Below, piece by piece: positions 24,535 to 33,171 of a stretch of DNA of 64,000 nt. The stretch's first letter is position 1. The number at the start of each line of letters is the position of its first letter. The position numbers and the translations under genes were made by a program. This DNA comes from Streptomyces ochraceiscleroticus. Lineage in GTDB: Bacteria; Actinomycetota; Actinomycetes; Streptomycetales; Streptomycetaceae. The stretch lies in contig NZ_JOAX01000016.1 of NCBI RefSeq assembly GCF_000720485.1, positions 1 through 64,000 of the forward strand, written 5' to 3'. The notes beneath the pieces were generated by a model. That model worked only from the letters and a program-made list of their open reading frames with translations, was not told where the DNA came from and searched no databases.

Positions 24535-25770
24535 ATGCCTGACACCTCCGCGCGCACCGGCCGTACGGCATCCCGTACCGCGTCGCCGCGCACCGCGCGG
24601 GCCATCAATGACCGCATCGCCCTTCAACTTCTGGAAGCCGAGGGCCCGCTGACGGCCCATCAGCTCAAGGTGCGGACCGGGCTGTCCCGGCCCACGGTGG
24701 CCGACCTCGTCGACCGGCTGCGGGCCGCCGGGCTGATCACGGTCGTCGGCGAGACGGGCGCCGACCGCCGCGGCCCCAACGCCCGGCTCTACGGCATCGT
24801 CGCCGACCGCGCCCACCTCGCCGGCATCGACGTCCGCACGCACGGCGTCACCGTCGCCGTCGCCGACCTGCTCGGCACCGTCCGCGCGCAGGAGTCCGTA
24901 CCGGTCGCCGAGGGCGCGGCCCCGGAGGACGCGGTGACCGGCGTGTACGCCGCGCTGGACCGGGCGCTGGCGCGCGCCGGCGGGGTCCGTCCGCACACCG
25001 TCGCGGTCGGCGCCCCCGGCCTCGTCGACCCCGCCACCGGACGGCTGACCGGCACCGGAACGCTGCCCTCCTGGCACGGCGCGCTGGTCGCCGGGCTGCG
25101 CGAGCGCCTCGAAGCGCCGCTGCTCCTGGAGAACGAGGTCAACCTCGCGGCCATCGCCGAATGCCGGGACGGCGCGGCCCGCGACCGCGACACCTTCGTC
25201 CTCCTGTGGCTGGGCCACGGCGTGGGCGCCGCGGTGTTCCTGGACGGCCGGCTCCGCCGCGGCGCCTCCGGCGGCACCGGCGAGATCGGCTTCCTGCCCG
25301 TGCCCGGCACGCCGGCGCTGCCCACCGCCGCGGGCTGCGACGGCGGCTTCCACGCCCTCGCCGCCTCCCCGGCGATCGTGGAACTCGCGGCGGAGTACGG
25401 CTTCGCCCCCGCGCACACCGAAGGCGGTACGGACGCCCCGCCCGCCGAACACGTCGTCCGCGCGGCCGTGGCCGCCGGACCGGCCGGCGCCGGCTTCCTC
25501 GACGCGCTCGCGCGGCGCGTCACCGTCGGCGTGGCCGCGGTGGCCGCCGTGCTCGACCCCGGCTGTGTCGTGCTCGGCGGCGAGATCGGCCGGGCCGGCG
25601 GCGAGGCGCTGGCCACCCGGGTGGCCACGTACACGGCCCGCATGTCGCCCCTGTACACCGAGGTCCGCGCGGGCACGGTGGGCGGCGGCGCCGTGCTCCG
25701 CGGTGCCGTGCTCGCCGCCAAGGACGCGGCCCAGGACGACCTCTTCACCCCGGACGACGCGGCGCACTGA
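24535..25770 (+). CDS. ROK-family transcriptional regulator
   Basis: This 411-residue protein starts at ATG 24535. The N-terminal winged HTH spans about 22-75 (INDRIALQLLEAEGPLTAHQ, then TGLSRPTVADLVDRLRAAGL). The ROK kinase-like domain follows: LAGIDVRTHGVTVAVADLLG (phosphate-1 loop), TVAVGAPGLVDPATGRL, LLLENEVNLAAIAE, LLWLGHGVGAAVFLDGRLRRGASGGTGEIGFL and a late DPGCVVLGGEIGRAGG. The zinc motif CxCGxxGC of many ROK proteins is reduced here to TAAGCDGG, so zinc binding is probably lost. It likely represses the divergent MFS gene and senses a sugar. The stop codon lies in the first of four 20-bp tandem units. Confidence 0.9.
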   Translation: MPDTSARTGRTASRTASPRTARAINDRIALQLLEAEGPLTAHQLKVRTGLSRPTVADLVDRLRAAGLITVVGETGADRRGPNARLYGIVADRAHLAGIDVRTHGVTVAVADLLGTVRAQESVPVAEGAAPEDAVTGVYAALDRALARAGGVRPHTVAVGAPGLVDPATGRLTGTGTLPSWHGALVAGLRERLEAPLLLENEVNLAAIAECRDGAARDRDTFVLLWLGHGVGAAVFLDGRLRRGASGGTGEIGFLPVPGTPALPTAAGCDGGFHALAASPAIVELAAEYGFAPAHTEGGTDAPPAEHVVRAAVAAGPAGAGFLDALARRVTVGVAAVAAVLDPGCVVLGGEIGRAGGEALATRVATYTARMSPLYTEVRAGTVGGGAVLRGAVLAAKDAAQDDLFTPDDAAH

Positions 25771-25830
25771 CGGACGACGCGGCGCACCGGCGAACGGCGG
25801 GACGCGCTGACGAACGGCGGGACGCAGGGA
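25751..25830. repeat. Four 20-bp tandem units straddling the ROK stop codon
   Basis: Units at 25751-25770, 25771-25790, 25791-25810 and 25811-25830 share CGRACGRCGSGRCGC. The first ends with the gene's TGA; the second is identical over 17 bases but the stop is lost. The last units abut the end of the convergent kinase gene at 25834. Confidence 0.75.
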
Positions 25831-25833
25831 CGG

Positions 25834-27618
25834 TCACCGCGTCGGCGGGTCCGACGCGTCCCCCGGCCACGGAGCCTGCGGCCACGGAGACGCGTCGCCG
25901 GCCCACCGGGCCAGCAGGCGGTTCAGCACCGTGAGGGACAGCGGCTTGGCCAGATGGGCGTCGAATCCGGAGCCGGCCGACCGGTCGCGGTCGGCCCGCC
26001 GGCTGAAGCCGGAGACGGCGATCAGCCGGGTGCGGTCGGCCGGGAACTCCGCGCGCAGCCGGCCGGCGAGGTCATGGCCGTGGATGTCGGGGAGCGCCAG
26101 ATCGCTCAGGACCAGGTCGAAGGGGGCGGCGTGGGCTGCGGCCAGGCCCTCGCGCCCGGTGTGGCAGACCGTCACATGATCGCCGCACCGCTCCAGCAGG
26201 GTGCGGTAGGTGGCCGCCAGGTCGGCGTTGTCCTCGATGACCAGCACGCGCAGCGGCGGGCGGCTGACGGCCGCGGCCGGCGCACCGGACCGGGGGACGG
26301 GCGCGGGGGAGGCCAGCGGCAGCCGGATGCGGAAGTGCGCGCCGCTGCCGGGGCCGTCGCTGTGCGCCCGTACGGTACCGCCGTGCAGTTCGGCGATGCC
26401 GCGGACGATCGGCAGGCCGAGCCCGAGCCCGCCGGAGGTGGTGTCGGCGGCCGGGGCGGCGCGGACGAAGGCGCCGAAGAGGGCGTCGGCGGTGGCCGGG
26501 TCGAACCCGATGCCGTCGTCGCGCACGGTCAGCACCGCGTGGCCGGCCTCGGCGGCACCGGAGCCGGCCACCGTCTCCAGCTCCAGTTCCACCGTGCCGT
26601 TCGGCCGGGTGTACTTGCAGCCGTTGCTGAGCAGGTTGGCGGTCATCTGCGCGAGCCGTACCCGGTCCCCCTCGACGGGCACCGGACCGGACGGCACGAC
26701 GACCAGCAGCCTGCGCCGCGTCCGGGCGTACTCGGACAGCATGTCCTCGGCGGCGGTGGTGACCACGGAGCACAGGTCGAGCCGCTCGCTGGCCAGGTGC
26801 AGCCGGCCGGTCAGCGCCCTGGTCGCGTCCAGCAGGTCGTCCGTCATCCGCGCCATGTGCGTGATCTGCCGTTCCAGAACGGCCAGTGCCGGGTGCGCGG
26901 CGTCGGGGGCGTCCAGGGCGAGCAGTTCACCGGCGGCCCGGAGCGCGGCCAGGGGGTTGCGCAGTTCGTGCGAGAGGGTGGCGATGAAGCGGTCCTTGGC
27001 CTCCTGCTGCTCGCGCAGCGCCACACCCGCCGTGGTCAGCGCCTCGTTGGCCTGCCGCAGCCGCTGGTTCGCCTCCTGGACCTCGCGGCTGCGGGCGAAC
27101 AGTTCGCTCTCCATCCGTTCGGCGCGCTCCTGTTGTGCGGCGGCGGCCCGCCGCTCCCGCTGCCCCGCGCGCCGCAGCCGCACGAACTCGGTGACGTCCT
27201 CGACCCGGTGGACGATGTGCGTGAGCCTGCCGTCGCCGTCCAGGACGGGGGAGTTGACCGGACTCCAGTACCGCTCCTCGAAGGCGCCGTCCGTGCCGTC
27301 CGGGATGTCGTAGCGCTGCAGTGCCATGGTGTCGGGCCGGCCGGTGGCCAGCACGGTGCGCAGGGAGTGGGCCAGGTTCCGGACGCCGTCCGCCGCCGGG
27401 TTGCCCGGGTTGTCGGGGAAGACCTCGAACACCGGGCGGCCGAGGATGGCCTGCCGCTCGGTGTGAGTGGCCGCCAGATACGCCCGGTTGACCTCGACGA
27501 TGCGCAGCTCGGGGTCCAGGACCAGGTACGGCGACGGCGCCGCGTCGAACAGTGCGTGGTAGTCGGGTGCGGTGCCGGAGCGGCGCGCGGTGCCGTCCTG
27601 GTTCGGGCCCGGGGTCAT
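25834..27618 (-). CDS. Hybrid PAS sensor histidine kinase with receiver domain
   Basis: This 594-residue soluble kinase is read leftward from 27618 behind GAGGTGAAGTGCC. The domain order is a PAS domain (about 18-148, [24 protein letters not shown]), a coiled coil (about 150-208), HisKA with phospho-acceptor His217 in [13 protein letters not shown], an HATPase domain (about 310-437, with [20 protein letters not shown] and [13 protein letters not shown]), and a C-terminal receiver (about 455-575) with acidic pocket IEDNAD and phospho-acceptor Asp506 in LVLSDLALP, and Lys in HLAKPLS. No membrane segment is seen, so it senses an internal signal. It is downstream of, and 45 bases from, an OmpR-type regulator gene, likely its partner. 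Confidence 0.93.
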   Translation of the reverse strand: MTPGPNQDGTARRSGTAPDYHALFDAAPSPYLVLDPELRIVEVNRAYLAATHTERQAILGRPVFEVFPDNPGNPAADGVRNLAHSLRTVLATGRPDTMALQRYDIPDGTDGAFEERYWSPVNSPVLDGDGRLTHIVHRVEDVTEFVRLRRAGQRERRAAAAQQERAERMESELFARSREVQEANQRLRQANEALTTAGVALREQQEAKDRFIATLSHELRNPLAALRAAGELLALDAPDAAHPALAVLERQITHMARMTDDLLDATRALTGRLHLASERLDLCSVVTTAAEDMLSEYARTRRRLLVVVPSGPVPVEGDRVRLAQMTANLLSNGCKYTRPNGTVELELETVAGSGAAEAGHAVLTVRDDGIGFDPATADALFGAFVRAAPAADTTSGGLGLGLPIVRGIAELHGGTVRAHSDGPGSGAHFRIRLPLASPAPVPRSGAPAAAVSRPPLRVLVIEDNADLAATYRTLLERCGDHVTVCHTGREGLAAAHAAPFDLVLSDLALPDIHGHDLAGRLRAEFPADRTRLIAVSGFSRRADRDRSAGSGFDAHLAKPLSLTVLNRLLARWAGDASPWPQAPWPGDASDPPTR

Positions 27619-27663
27619 GGCACTTCACCTCGTCGTGGGTGCGGGATCGTGGGTGCGGAGGAG

Positions 27664-28449
27664 TCAGTCGTACGGTTCGGTCGCCAGGTCCAGGCGGTAG
27701 CCGAAGCCGCGCACCGTCGTGATCCTTGGCGCCCCGACACCGGCGGCCATGAGCTTGCGCCGTACGCGGTAGACGTGTTCGGTGACGGTCGCCGGGTCCT
27801 GCCAGTCGGCGCCGTCCCACAGCCGGCCCATCAGATGGCCGGAGGAGAAGGTCTGTCCGGGGGAGGCCGCGAGGAACTCCAGCAACGCGTACTCGCGCGG
27901 CGTAAAGGCGATCGGGCCGCCCACGCTGCGCACCTGCCGGGCGCCGGTGTCCACGATGAGGTCGCCCAGCCGGAGGACCGGCCGTCTCCCGGCGCTCCGC
28001 CGGTCCCGAGGAGCCGCCGCCCGGCGCAGCACGGCCCGGATGCGGGCGGCCAGTTCCCGCTGCGAGAACGGCTTGACCATGTAGTCGTCGGCGCCCAGCT
28101 CCAGTCCGAGTATCCGGTCGGTCTCCTCACCGCGCGCGGTAACGATGATCACCGGTGGGCCGCCGGCGTCGTGCGCACCGCGCAGCAGGTCCAGGCCGTT
28201 GCCGTCCGGCAGCCCCAGGTCCAGTACCACCAGATCGACCGGTTCGGCGCGCAGCACCGCCCGCCCCGACCGGGCGTCGGGCGCGCTCACCACGGCGAAG
28301 CCCTCGCGTTCCAGGTGTGCCCGCTCCATCGCGACGAGGTCGGGCTCGTCCTCGATGAGCGCGATCACCGGCCGTCGTTCGGTCGGGGCGCGGGCCGCTG
28401 CGGCGCCGGCGGCGCCGCTGTCCCGGGGAGGTCCGAAAAGTGACGGCAA
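27664..28449 (-). CDS. OmpR-family response regulator
   Basis: Up to 261 residues are read leftward. The start is unsure: the longest form uses TTG at 28449 without a strong ribosome site, and an in-frame GTG at 28368 lies right at the receiver domain. The receiver domain has the acidic pair in IALIEDEPDL, phospho-acceptor Asp77 in VDLVVLDLGLPDG, and Lys126 in MVKPFSQREL (numbering from TTG). The C-terminal winged helix is typical of OmpR/PhoB: FTPREYALLEFLAASPGQTFSS, VTEHVYRVRRKL and TTVRGFGYRLD. It is the first gene of a two-gene unit with the hybrid kinase and is divergent from the GAF-ANTAR gene. Confidence 0.9.
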   Translation of the reverse strand: MPSLFGPPRDSGAAGAAAARAPTERRPVIALIEDEPDLVAMERAHLEREGFAVVSAPDARSGRAVLRAEPVDLVVLDLGLPDGNGLDLLRGAHDAGGPPVIIVTARGEETDRILGLELGADDYMVKPFSQRELAARIRAVLRRAAAPRDRRSAGRRPVLRLGDLIVDTGARQVRSVGGPIAFTPREYALLEFLAASPGQTFSSGHLMGRLWDGADWQDPATVTEHVYRVRRKLMAAGVGAPRITTVRGFGYRLDLATEPYD

Positions 28450-28701
28450 CGGTGGTCCCGCGAGGTCGACAGAGTTGATAGGGCGTTGAGCCGGCGTGCA
28501 GGAGGCGGCCAGCCGGCCGCGATATCACTGGAACACCGGACGCGAAAGTGCTGTCCATCGCAGCATCCCACGACGAGGAGAAAGGGGGCACCGTGAAGCG
28601 TCGATTCGGACGGGCGCGGGCCGGGCCGACTGCTGGTGGCGTGCTGCCACCACCACCTCGGACACCGCCCTCCCGGACACCGCCCCTGCCAAGGACCTCC
28701 G

Positions 28702-29490
28702 ATGTCTGACCCCATGGGAGCGCCGTACGGTGAGCACGAACACGCCTTCGTCCGGGGCCTGCTGAGCCTGATGCAGGTGCACGCCGACACCGTGCCCGGC
28801 GCGCTGCCCCGACGCCTGGTCGCGCACTGCCTCGCGCTGCTGCCCGTCGATTCCGCGGGCGTCCTGCTCATCGCCCCCGCGGCCCCGAAGGGCCGCAAGC
28901 GCAGCGGTACCGGCGGTGCCATCGAAGTGGCCGCCAGCTCCCACGAGACGCTCCGGGGCATGGAGGCGTACCAGATCGGCACCGCGCAGGGCCCGTGCAT
29001 CGAGGCCCTGCGCACCGGCCGTCCGCACCACGTCGCGGACTTCACCGCCCACCGCTCCCGCTGGCCCGGACTCGCCCTGCGGGCGACGGCCGCCGGCTAC
29101 CGGGCCATGTGGGCCGAACCTCTGCACCACGATGATCATGCCGTCGGGGTTCTCAACCTCTACCGCCGGGCTACCGGGGCGCTGGATCCGCGGGACCAGG
29201 AGCGCGCCCGGGCCCTGGCCCGGGCGGCCACCACCGGCCTGCTGCTGCAACGGAAGCTCGACGACCGCCGGCTACGGATCGACCAACTCCAGCAGGCCCT
29301 CTCCACGCGTATCCCGATCGAACAGGCCAAGGGCATCCTCGCCGGCCGGCTCGCGCTCTCGCCGGACGCCGCCTTCGAGATGCTGCGCACCCATGCCCGC
29401 GCACACCAGATGCGCGTGCACGACCTCGCCCGCGTCCTCGTCGACGACCCCACCGGGCCCTGGCCGCCGCCGAACGGGCATCGGCCGTGA
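28702..29490 (+). CDS. GAF-ANTAR domain regulator
   Basis: The ATG at 28702 behind AAGGA gives 262 residues. Residues about 20-165 form a GAF domain (LLPVDSAGVLLI, GTAQGPCIEALRTGRPHHVADF, GYRAMWAEPLHHDDHAVGVLNLY). After a helical linker, residues about 200-250 form an ANTAR domain with LQQALSTRIPIEQAKGILAGR and AFEMLRTHARAHQMRVHDLA. ANTAR domains bind paired hairpins in nascent RNA and prevent transcription termination; actinobacterial GAF-ANTAR proteins often respond to stress or redox signals. No ANTAR target hairpin pair was identified nearby. It is divergent from the two-component genes. Confidence 0.92.
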   Translation: MSDPMGAPYGEHEHAFVRGLLSLMQVHADTVPGALPRRLVAHCLALLPVDSAGVLLIAPAAPKGRKRSGTGGAIEVAASSHETLRGMEAYQIGTAQGPCIEALRTGRPHHVADFTAHRSRWPGLALRATAAGYRAMWAEPLHHDDHAVGVLNLYRRATGALDPRDQERARALARAATTGLLLQRKLDDRRLRIDQLQQALSTRIPIEQAKGILAGRLALSPDAAFEMLRTHARAHQMRVHDLARVLVDDPTGPWPPPNGHRP

Positions 29491-29510
29491 ACCGGCGGGC
29501 GGCCGGCCCC

Positions 29511-30323
29511 TCAGCCGCCCGTGGTGTCGCCGCTCCGTACCACCCGGACGCCCGGGACCCGGCCGCCGCGCTCCGCCAGGAAGTCCGTATAGCGGAGCTT
29601 GCCGGTCGCCTGGTCCGGGGCGAGGTTGCCGCCCGCCCGGAGGGCCCGGTACGTGGCGCCGGGCACGCGCACCGGCAGCGTGAGGCGGCGGCGCTCGCCG
29701 GCCTGCAGGGTGCGGTCGACCAGTTCGCGGGCGGTGAGGATCTCCGGGCCGCCCATGTCCGGGACCTGCCCGGCCGGCTCGCCGTACGCCAGCTCCACCA
29801 GCCGCGCGCCCACCTCACGGACGTCGACGGGCTGGATCCGTATGCCCGCCGGGACCGGCAGCACCGGCGACCGCGCGCCGGCCTTCACCAGTTGCAGCAC
29901 CAGATCGTGGAACTGCGTCGTGCGCAGTACGGTCCACGGCACGTCCGACTCCGCCAGCAGCCGCTCGACCTCGTGCTTGGTGCGGTAGTAGCGCAGGGGC
30001 ACACGGTCCACGCCGACGATGGAGATATAGACGAGATGGCCTACGCCGGCCGTCCGCGCCGCATCCACCAATTGGCCCGCCGAATCCAGGTCGCCGCCGG
30101 ACGGCGTCGAGGCGCAGTGCACGATCACCTCCACGCCGGACACCGCGGCGGCGAGCCCCACGCCGTTGCGCAGATCGACGGCGTACGAGTGCAGCCGCGG
30201 GTTTTCCGTGCGGGTGTGCGGCCGGCGGCTGAGTACCCGCACGGTGTGCCCGTCGGCCAGCAGCCGGTCCACCACCACTCGCCCGAGGGTCCCCGTGCCG
30301 CCGGTCACCAGAAACGTCGTCAT
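29511..30323 (-). CDS. NmrA-like NAD(P)-binding protein
   Basis: This 270-residue protein is read leftward from the ATG at 30323. It is an atypical short-chain dehydrogenase: TTFLVTGGTGTLGRVVVDRL is the dinucleotide-binding GxxGxxG, VRVLSRRP binds the ribose phosphate of NADP, and YYRTKHEVERLLAESDVPWTVLRTTQFHDL follows. The Tyr-x-x-x-Lys pattern is present as YYRTKHE, but the usual Ser is not clear. NmrA-like members act as redox sensors or reduce small metabolites. It is convergent with the GAF-ANTAR gene, only 20 bases apart, and divergent from the riboflavin operon. Confidence 0.85.
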   Translation of the reverse strand: MTTFLVTGGTGTLGRVVVDRLLADGHTVRVLSRRPHTRTENPRLHSYAVDLRNGVGLAAAVSGVEVIVHCASTPSGGDLDSAGQLVDAARTAGVGHLVYISIVGVDRVPLRYYRTKHEVERLLAESDVPWTVLRTTQFHDLVLQLVKAGARSPVLPVPAGIRIQPVDVREVGARLVELAYGEPAGQVPDMGGPEILTARELVDRTLQAGERRRLTLPVRVPGATYRALRAGGNLAPDQATGKLRYTDFLAERGGRVPGVRVVRSGDTTGG

Positions 30324-30525
30324 CGCCCGCTCCTCCCGGAGACTGTCCTGTCATGCGACCGCGCCGGGCGCGGTCTGTCACCGTAAGAACTCCCCAGGAA
30401 CGCGCGGAGAACTCCGGGTGGGCCGTGCGTACACATCCCGCCACCCAGTGTGAGTCAGCCCACAGGTGCGCGCCCGCATGGCAGACGATCAGACGTGGCA
30501 GACTGGAGGGGTACTGACATACGCA

Positions 30526-30652
30526 GCGCACTCCGGGGTCGGTGAAAGTCCGAACCGGCGGTAATAGTCCGCGACCCGTCCGCAGCCAGCGGCCGGTTGA
30601 GCAGGTGAAATTCCTGCACCGACGGTTAAAGTCCGGATGGGAGGCAGTGCGC
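30526..30652 (+). ncRNA. FMN riboswitch (RFN element)
   Basis: The conserved core of the FMN riboswitch is plainly readable: GGGGTCGGTGAAAGTCC at 30535-30551, then CCGGCGG, TAGTCCGCGACCC, GGTGAAATTCCTGCACCGAC, and GGTTAAAGTCCGGATGGGAG toward 30643. Closing stem P1 is formed by GCGCACT (30526-30532) and AGTGCGC (30646-30652). It precedes ribD by 150 bases and would shut off the rib operon at high FMN. Two competing hairpins just downstream look like its expression platform. Confidence 0.97.
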
Positions 30653-30674
30653 GGCGGGCGAGCAGCATCGGTGC

Positions 30675-30710
30675 ACCGCCGTCGGCGGTCCCGTCCTGAG
30701 GGGCGGGATC
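30675..30710 (+). terminator. Riboswitch expression platform: competing hairpins
   Basis: Hairpin 1 is ACCGCC (30675-30680) with GGCGGT (30684-30689). Hairpin 2 is a 10-bp stem including two wobble pairs, GGTCCCGTCC (30687-30696) with GGGCGGGATC (30701-30710), loop TGAG, followed by TTCTGT. They share bases 30687-30689, so both cannot form fully at once; hairpin 2 would be the terminator and hairpin 1 an anti-terminator. Confidence 0.5.
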
Positions 30711-30801
30711 TTCTGTCCGGCCCGGTGATCGTGTTGTTCCGTACCGCTTCTGTCGCTCGCGACAGCCCCGGAGTCCGTGCCTGAAGAGGCAGGAGGACCC
30801 G

Positions 30802-31911
30802 GTGGCCGCGACAGCCCCCGCTGAGACCACGGCGATGCGCCGAGCCATCGAGCTCGCCGCCCGCGGCCTCGGGCACACGAGCCCCAATCCCGCCGTCGGC
30901 TGTGTCGTCCTCGACGCCTCCGGGCAGCTCGTCGGGGAGGGCTGGCACCAGCGGGCCGGCGGCCCGCACGCAGAGGTCCACGCACTGGAAGCGGCCGGTG
31001 GGCGGGCCCGCGGCGGTACCGCGCTGGTCACCCTGGAGCCCTGCAACCACACCGGCCGTACCGGCCCCTGCGCCCAGGCCCTCATCGACGCCGGGATCGC
31101 CCGCGTCGTCTACGCCGTACCGGACCCGAACCCCACCGCGACCGGCGGCGCCGTCACGCTCCGCGCGGCCGGCGTCGACGTCGAGGGCGGGCTGCTGGCC
31201 GACGAGGCCGCCGCCGGGAACGAAGCCTGGCTGACCTCCGTACTGCGCCGCCGCCCCTTCGTGCTGTGGAAGTACGCGGCCACGCTGGACGGCCGGATCG
31301 CGGCCGCCGACGGCACCAGCCGGTGGATCACCTCGCCGCAGTCCCGCGCCGACGTGCACCGGCTGCGCGCCCTGGCCGACGCCGTGATCGTCGGCTCCGG
31401 CACCGCACGCGCGGACGACCCGCAGCTCGGCGCGCGGCTGCCGGACACCGAGGTCACCCAGCCGCTGCGGGTCGTCGTCGACTCCTCCGCCACGGCCGTC
31501 AAGCCCGGCGCCCGGATCCTGGACGGTACGGCCCCGACCCTGATCGCGGTCGCCGAGGACGCCGACGCGACCCACCTCGAAGGGCTCGCGCCCATCGTCC
31601 GGCTGCCTCGCGCCGCGGACGGCCCGGGCCTGGACGTACCGGCCCTGCTCGGCGCGCTGTACGAGCGCGGCGTCCGCTCCGTGCTGCTCGAAGGCGGCCC
31701 GACCCTCGCCGGGGCCTTCGTCGCCGCCCGCGTCGTCGACAAGGTCGTCGGCTATCTCGCCCCCACACTGCTCGGCGCCGGCCCGGCCGCGCTGGGCGAC
31801 GCCGGAATCACCACCATCGCCCGGGCGTTGCGCCTCGACGTGACCGACACCGAACGGCTCGGCCCCGACCTGCGCATCACCGCCACCCCCGCCCTCCACG
31901 AGGAGAACTGA
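30802..31911 (+). CDS. ribD: Bifunctional riboflavin deaminase/reductase RibD
   Basis: It catalyses the second and third steps of riboflavin synthesis: deamination of the pyrimidine intermediate and NADPH reduction of the ribose side chain. The GTG at 30802 follows AGGAGG and gives 369 residues. The deaminase domain (about 8-150) carries the zinc ligands His56 in PHAEVHALE, Cys81 and Cys90 in LEPCNHTGRTGPC, with Glu58 as acid/base. The reductase domain (about 155-365) starts RRPFVLWKYAATLDGRIA and includes GTSRWITSPQSRADVHRLRA, and VLLEGGPTLAGAF. It is the first gene of a five-gene operon under the FMN riboswitch. Confidence 0.97.
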   Translation: MAATAPAETTAMRRAIELAARGLGHTSPNPAVGCVVLDASGQLVGEGWHQRAGGPHAEVHALEAAGGRARGGTALVTLEPCNHTGRTGPCAQALIDAGIARVVYAVPDPNPTATGGAVTLRAAGVDVEGGLLADEAAAGNEAWLTSVLRRRPFVLWKYAATLDGRIAAADGTSRWITSPQSRADVHRLRALADAVIVGSGTARADDPQLGARLPDTEVTQPLRVVVDSSATAVKPGARILDGTAPTLIAVAEDADATHLEGLAPIVRLPRAADGPGLDVPALLGALYERGVRSVLLEGGPTLAGAFVAARVVDKVVGYLAPTLLGAGPAALGDAGITTIARALRLDVTDTERLGPDLRITATPALHEEN

Positions 31912-31912
31912 A

Positions 31913-32521
31913 GTGTTCACCGGAATCGTCGAAGAACTGGGTGAGGTCGTCTCCGTCGAGGAGCTGACCGATGCCTCCCGTTTCCGACTGCGCGGGCCGC
32001 TCGTCACCGAGGGCGCGAAGCACGGCGACTCCATCGCGGTCAACGGCGTGTGTCTGACCGTCGTGACGACCGAGAACGGTGAATTCACCGCCGATGTGAT
32101 GGCCGAGACGCTCAAGCGTTCCAGCCTGGGCGCGCTGGAGAAGGGCTCCCGGGTCAACCTGGAGCGCCCGATGGCGCTCGGCGGGCGGCTCGGCGGGCAC
32201 CTCGTCCAGGGACATGTGGACGGCACCGGCACGGTCGCCGAGCGCACCCCCGGTGAGCACTGGGAGATCGTGAAGATCGCGCTCCCGGACGGCATGGCCC
32301 GCTACGTCGTCGAGAAGGGCTCGATCACCGTCGACGGGGTCTCGCTCACCGTCGTCGAGGCGGGCGCGGACTACTTCACCATCAGCCTCATCCCGACCAC
32401 CCTGGACCTCACCACGCTCGGCATCAAGCAGGTCGGCGACCCGGTGAACCTGGAGGTCGACGTCCTTGCCAAGTACGTCGAGCGGCTGCTCGGCCACGAC
32501 GGTGCGGGGGCCGCGCGATGA
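31913..32521 (+). CDS. ribE: Riboflavin synthase, alpha chain
   Basis: It dismutates two 6,7-dimethyl-8-ribityllumazine molecules to riboflavin. The GTG at 31913 is one base after the ribD stop and gives 202 residues. The two tandem Lum-binding repeats are obvious: [12 protein letters not shown] at the N-terminus with [15 protein letters not shown] (about 41-55) and [16 protein letters not shown] (about 94-109) leading to the second repeat with [29 protein letters not shown] marks the C-terminus. The symbol follows actinobacterial use; some annotations call it ribC. It overlaps the next gene by four bases. Confidence 0.96.
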   Translation: MFTGIVEELGEVVSVEELTDASRFRLRGPLVTEGAKHGDSIAVNGVCLTVVTTENGEFTADVMAETLKRSSLGALEKGSRVNLERPMALGGRLGGHLVQGHVDGTGTVAERTPGEHWEIVKIALPDGMARYVVEKGSITVDGVSLTVVEAGADYFTISLIPTTLDLTTLGIKQVGDPVNLEVDVLAKYVERLLGHDGAGAAR

Positions 32522-33171
32522 CCGCACTGACCTGGCTGAACGGCGAGGCGTTCACCGCCTTCGGCCAGCACGTCATCTGGACCGACATGATCGGCAACAC
32601 CGTCGGCCTGATAGCCCTGGCCCTCGGCTGGCGGCGGTCCATATGGACCTGGCCCGCGCAGTTCCTCTCCGGCGTCATCCTCGTCGCCGCGTACGCCTCC
32701 GCGCAGCTCGCCGGCGGCGTCGGCAAGCAGGTGCTGGTCATCGGCGTCGCCCTGTGGGGCTGGCGGCAGTGGCAGCGCGGCCGGCAGCAGGCCCAGGACG
32801 GCACGATCGCCGTCCGCTTCGCCTCCTGGCGCGAGCGCGGCGCCCTGATCGCGGGCACCGCCGTCGGCACCCTCGCCGTCGGCTTCCTCTTCACCCAGAT
32901 CCCCCAGCTGTCCTGGAACCCCTGGCCGGACGCCTACATCTTCGTCGGCACGCTCGCCGCGATGGTGGCCCAGGCCCGCGGCCTGGTCGAGTTCTGGTTC
33001 GCATGGCTGCTGGTCGACGTGGTCGGCGTCCCGCTGGCCTTCAGCAGCGGCCTGGCCTTCTCGGGCCTGGTCTACGTCGTCTACTTCGGTCTCGTCCTGT
33101 GGGGCCTGCGCGACTGGTGGCTGCGCTCCCGTACGAGTACGCAGCCCGTCCTGGAAGGAGCGGCGGCATGA
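32518..33171 (+). CDS. PnuC-family membrane protein, probable riboflavin transporter (PnuX-like)
   Basis: This 217-residue protein with about six to seven membrane segments has its ATG overlapping the ribE stop (ATGA). [36 protein letters not shown] is the PnuC-type start; [18 protein letters not shown] carries the WxxW-like motif of PnuC vitamin carriers; [37 protein letters not shown] is the conserved C-terminal block. PnuC proteins move nicotinamide riboside, but members within riboflavin operons (PnuX of corynebacteria) carry riboflavin. Operon position under an FMN riboswitch makes riboflavin the likely substrate here. Confidence 0.85.
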   Translation: MTALTWLNGEAFTAFGQHVIWTDMIGNTVGLIALALGWRRSIWTWPAQFLSGVILVAAYASAQLAGGVGKQVLVIGVALWGWRQWQRGRQQAQDGTIAVRFASWRERGALIAGTAVGTLAVGFLFTQIPQLSWNPWPDAYIFVGTLAAMVAQARGLVEFWFAWLLVDVVGVPLAFSSGLAFSGLVYVVYFGLVLWGLRDWWLRSRTSTQPVLEGAAA

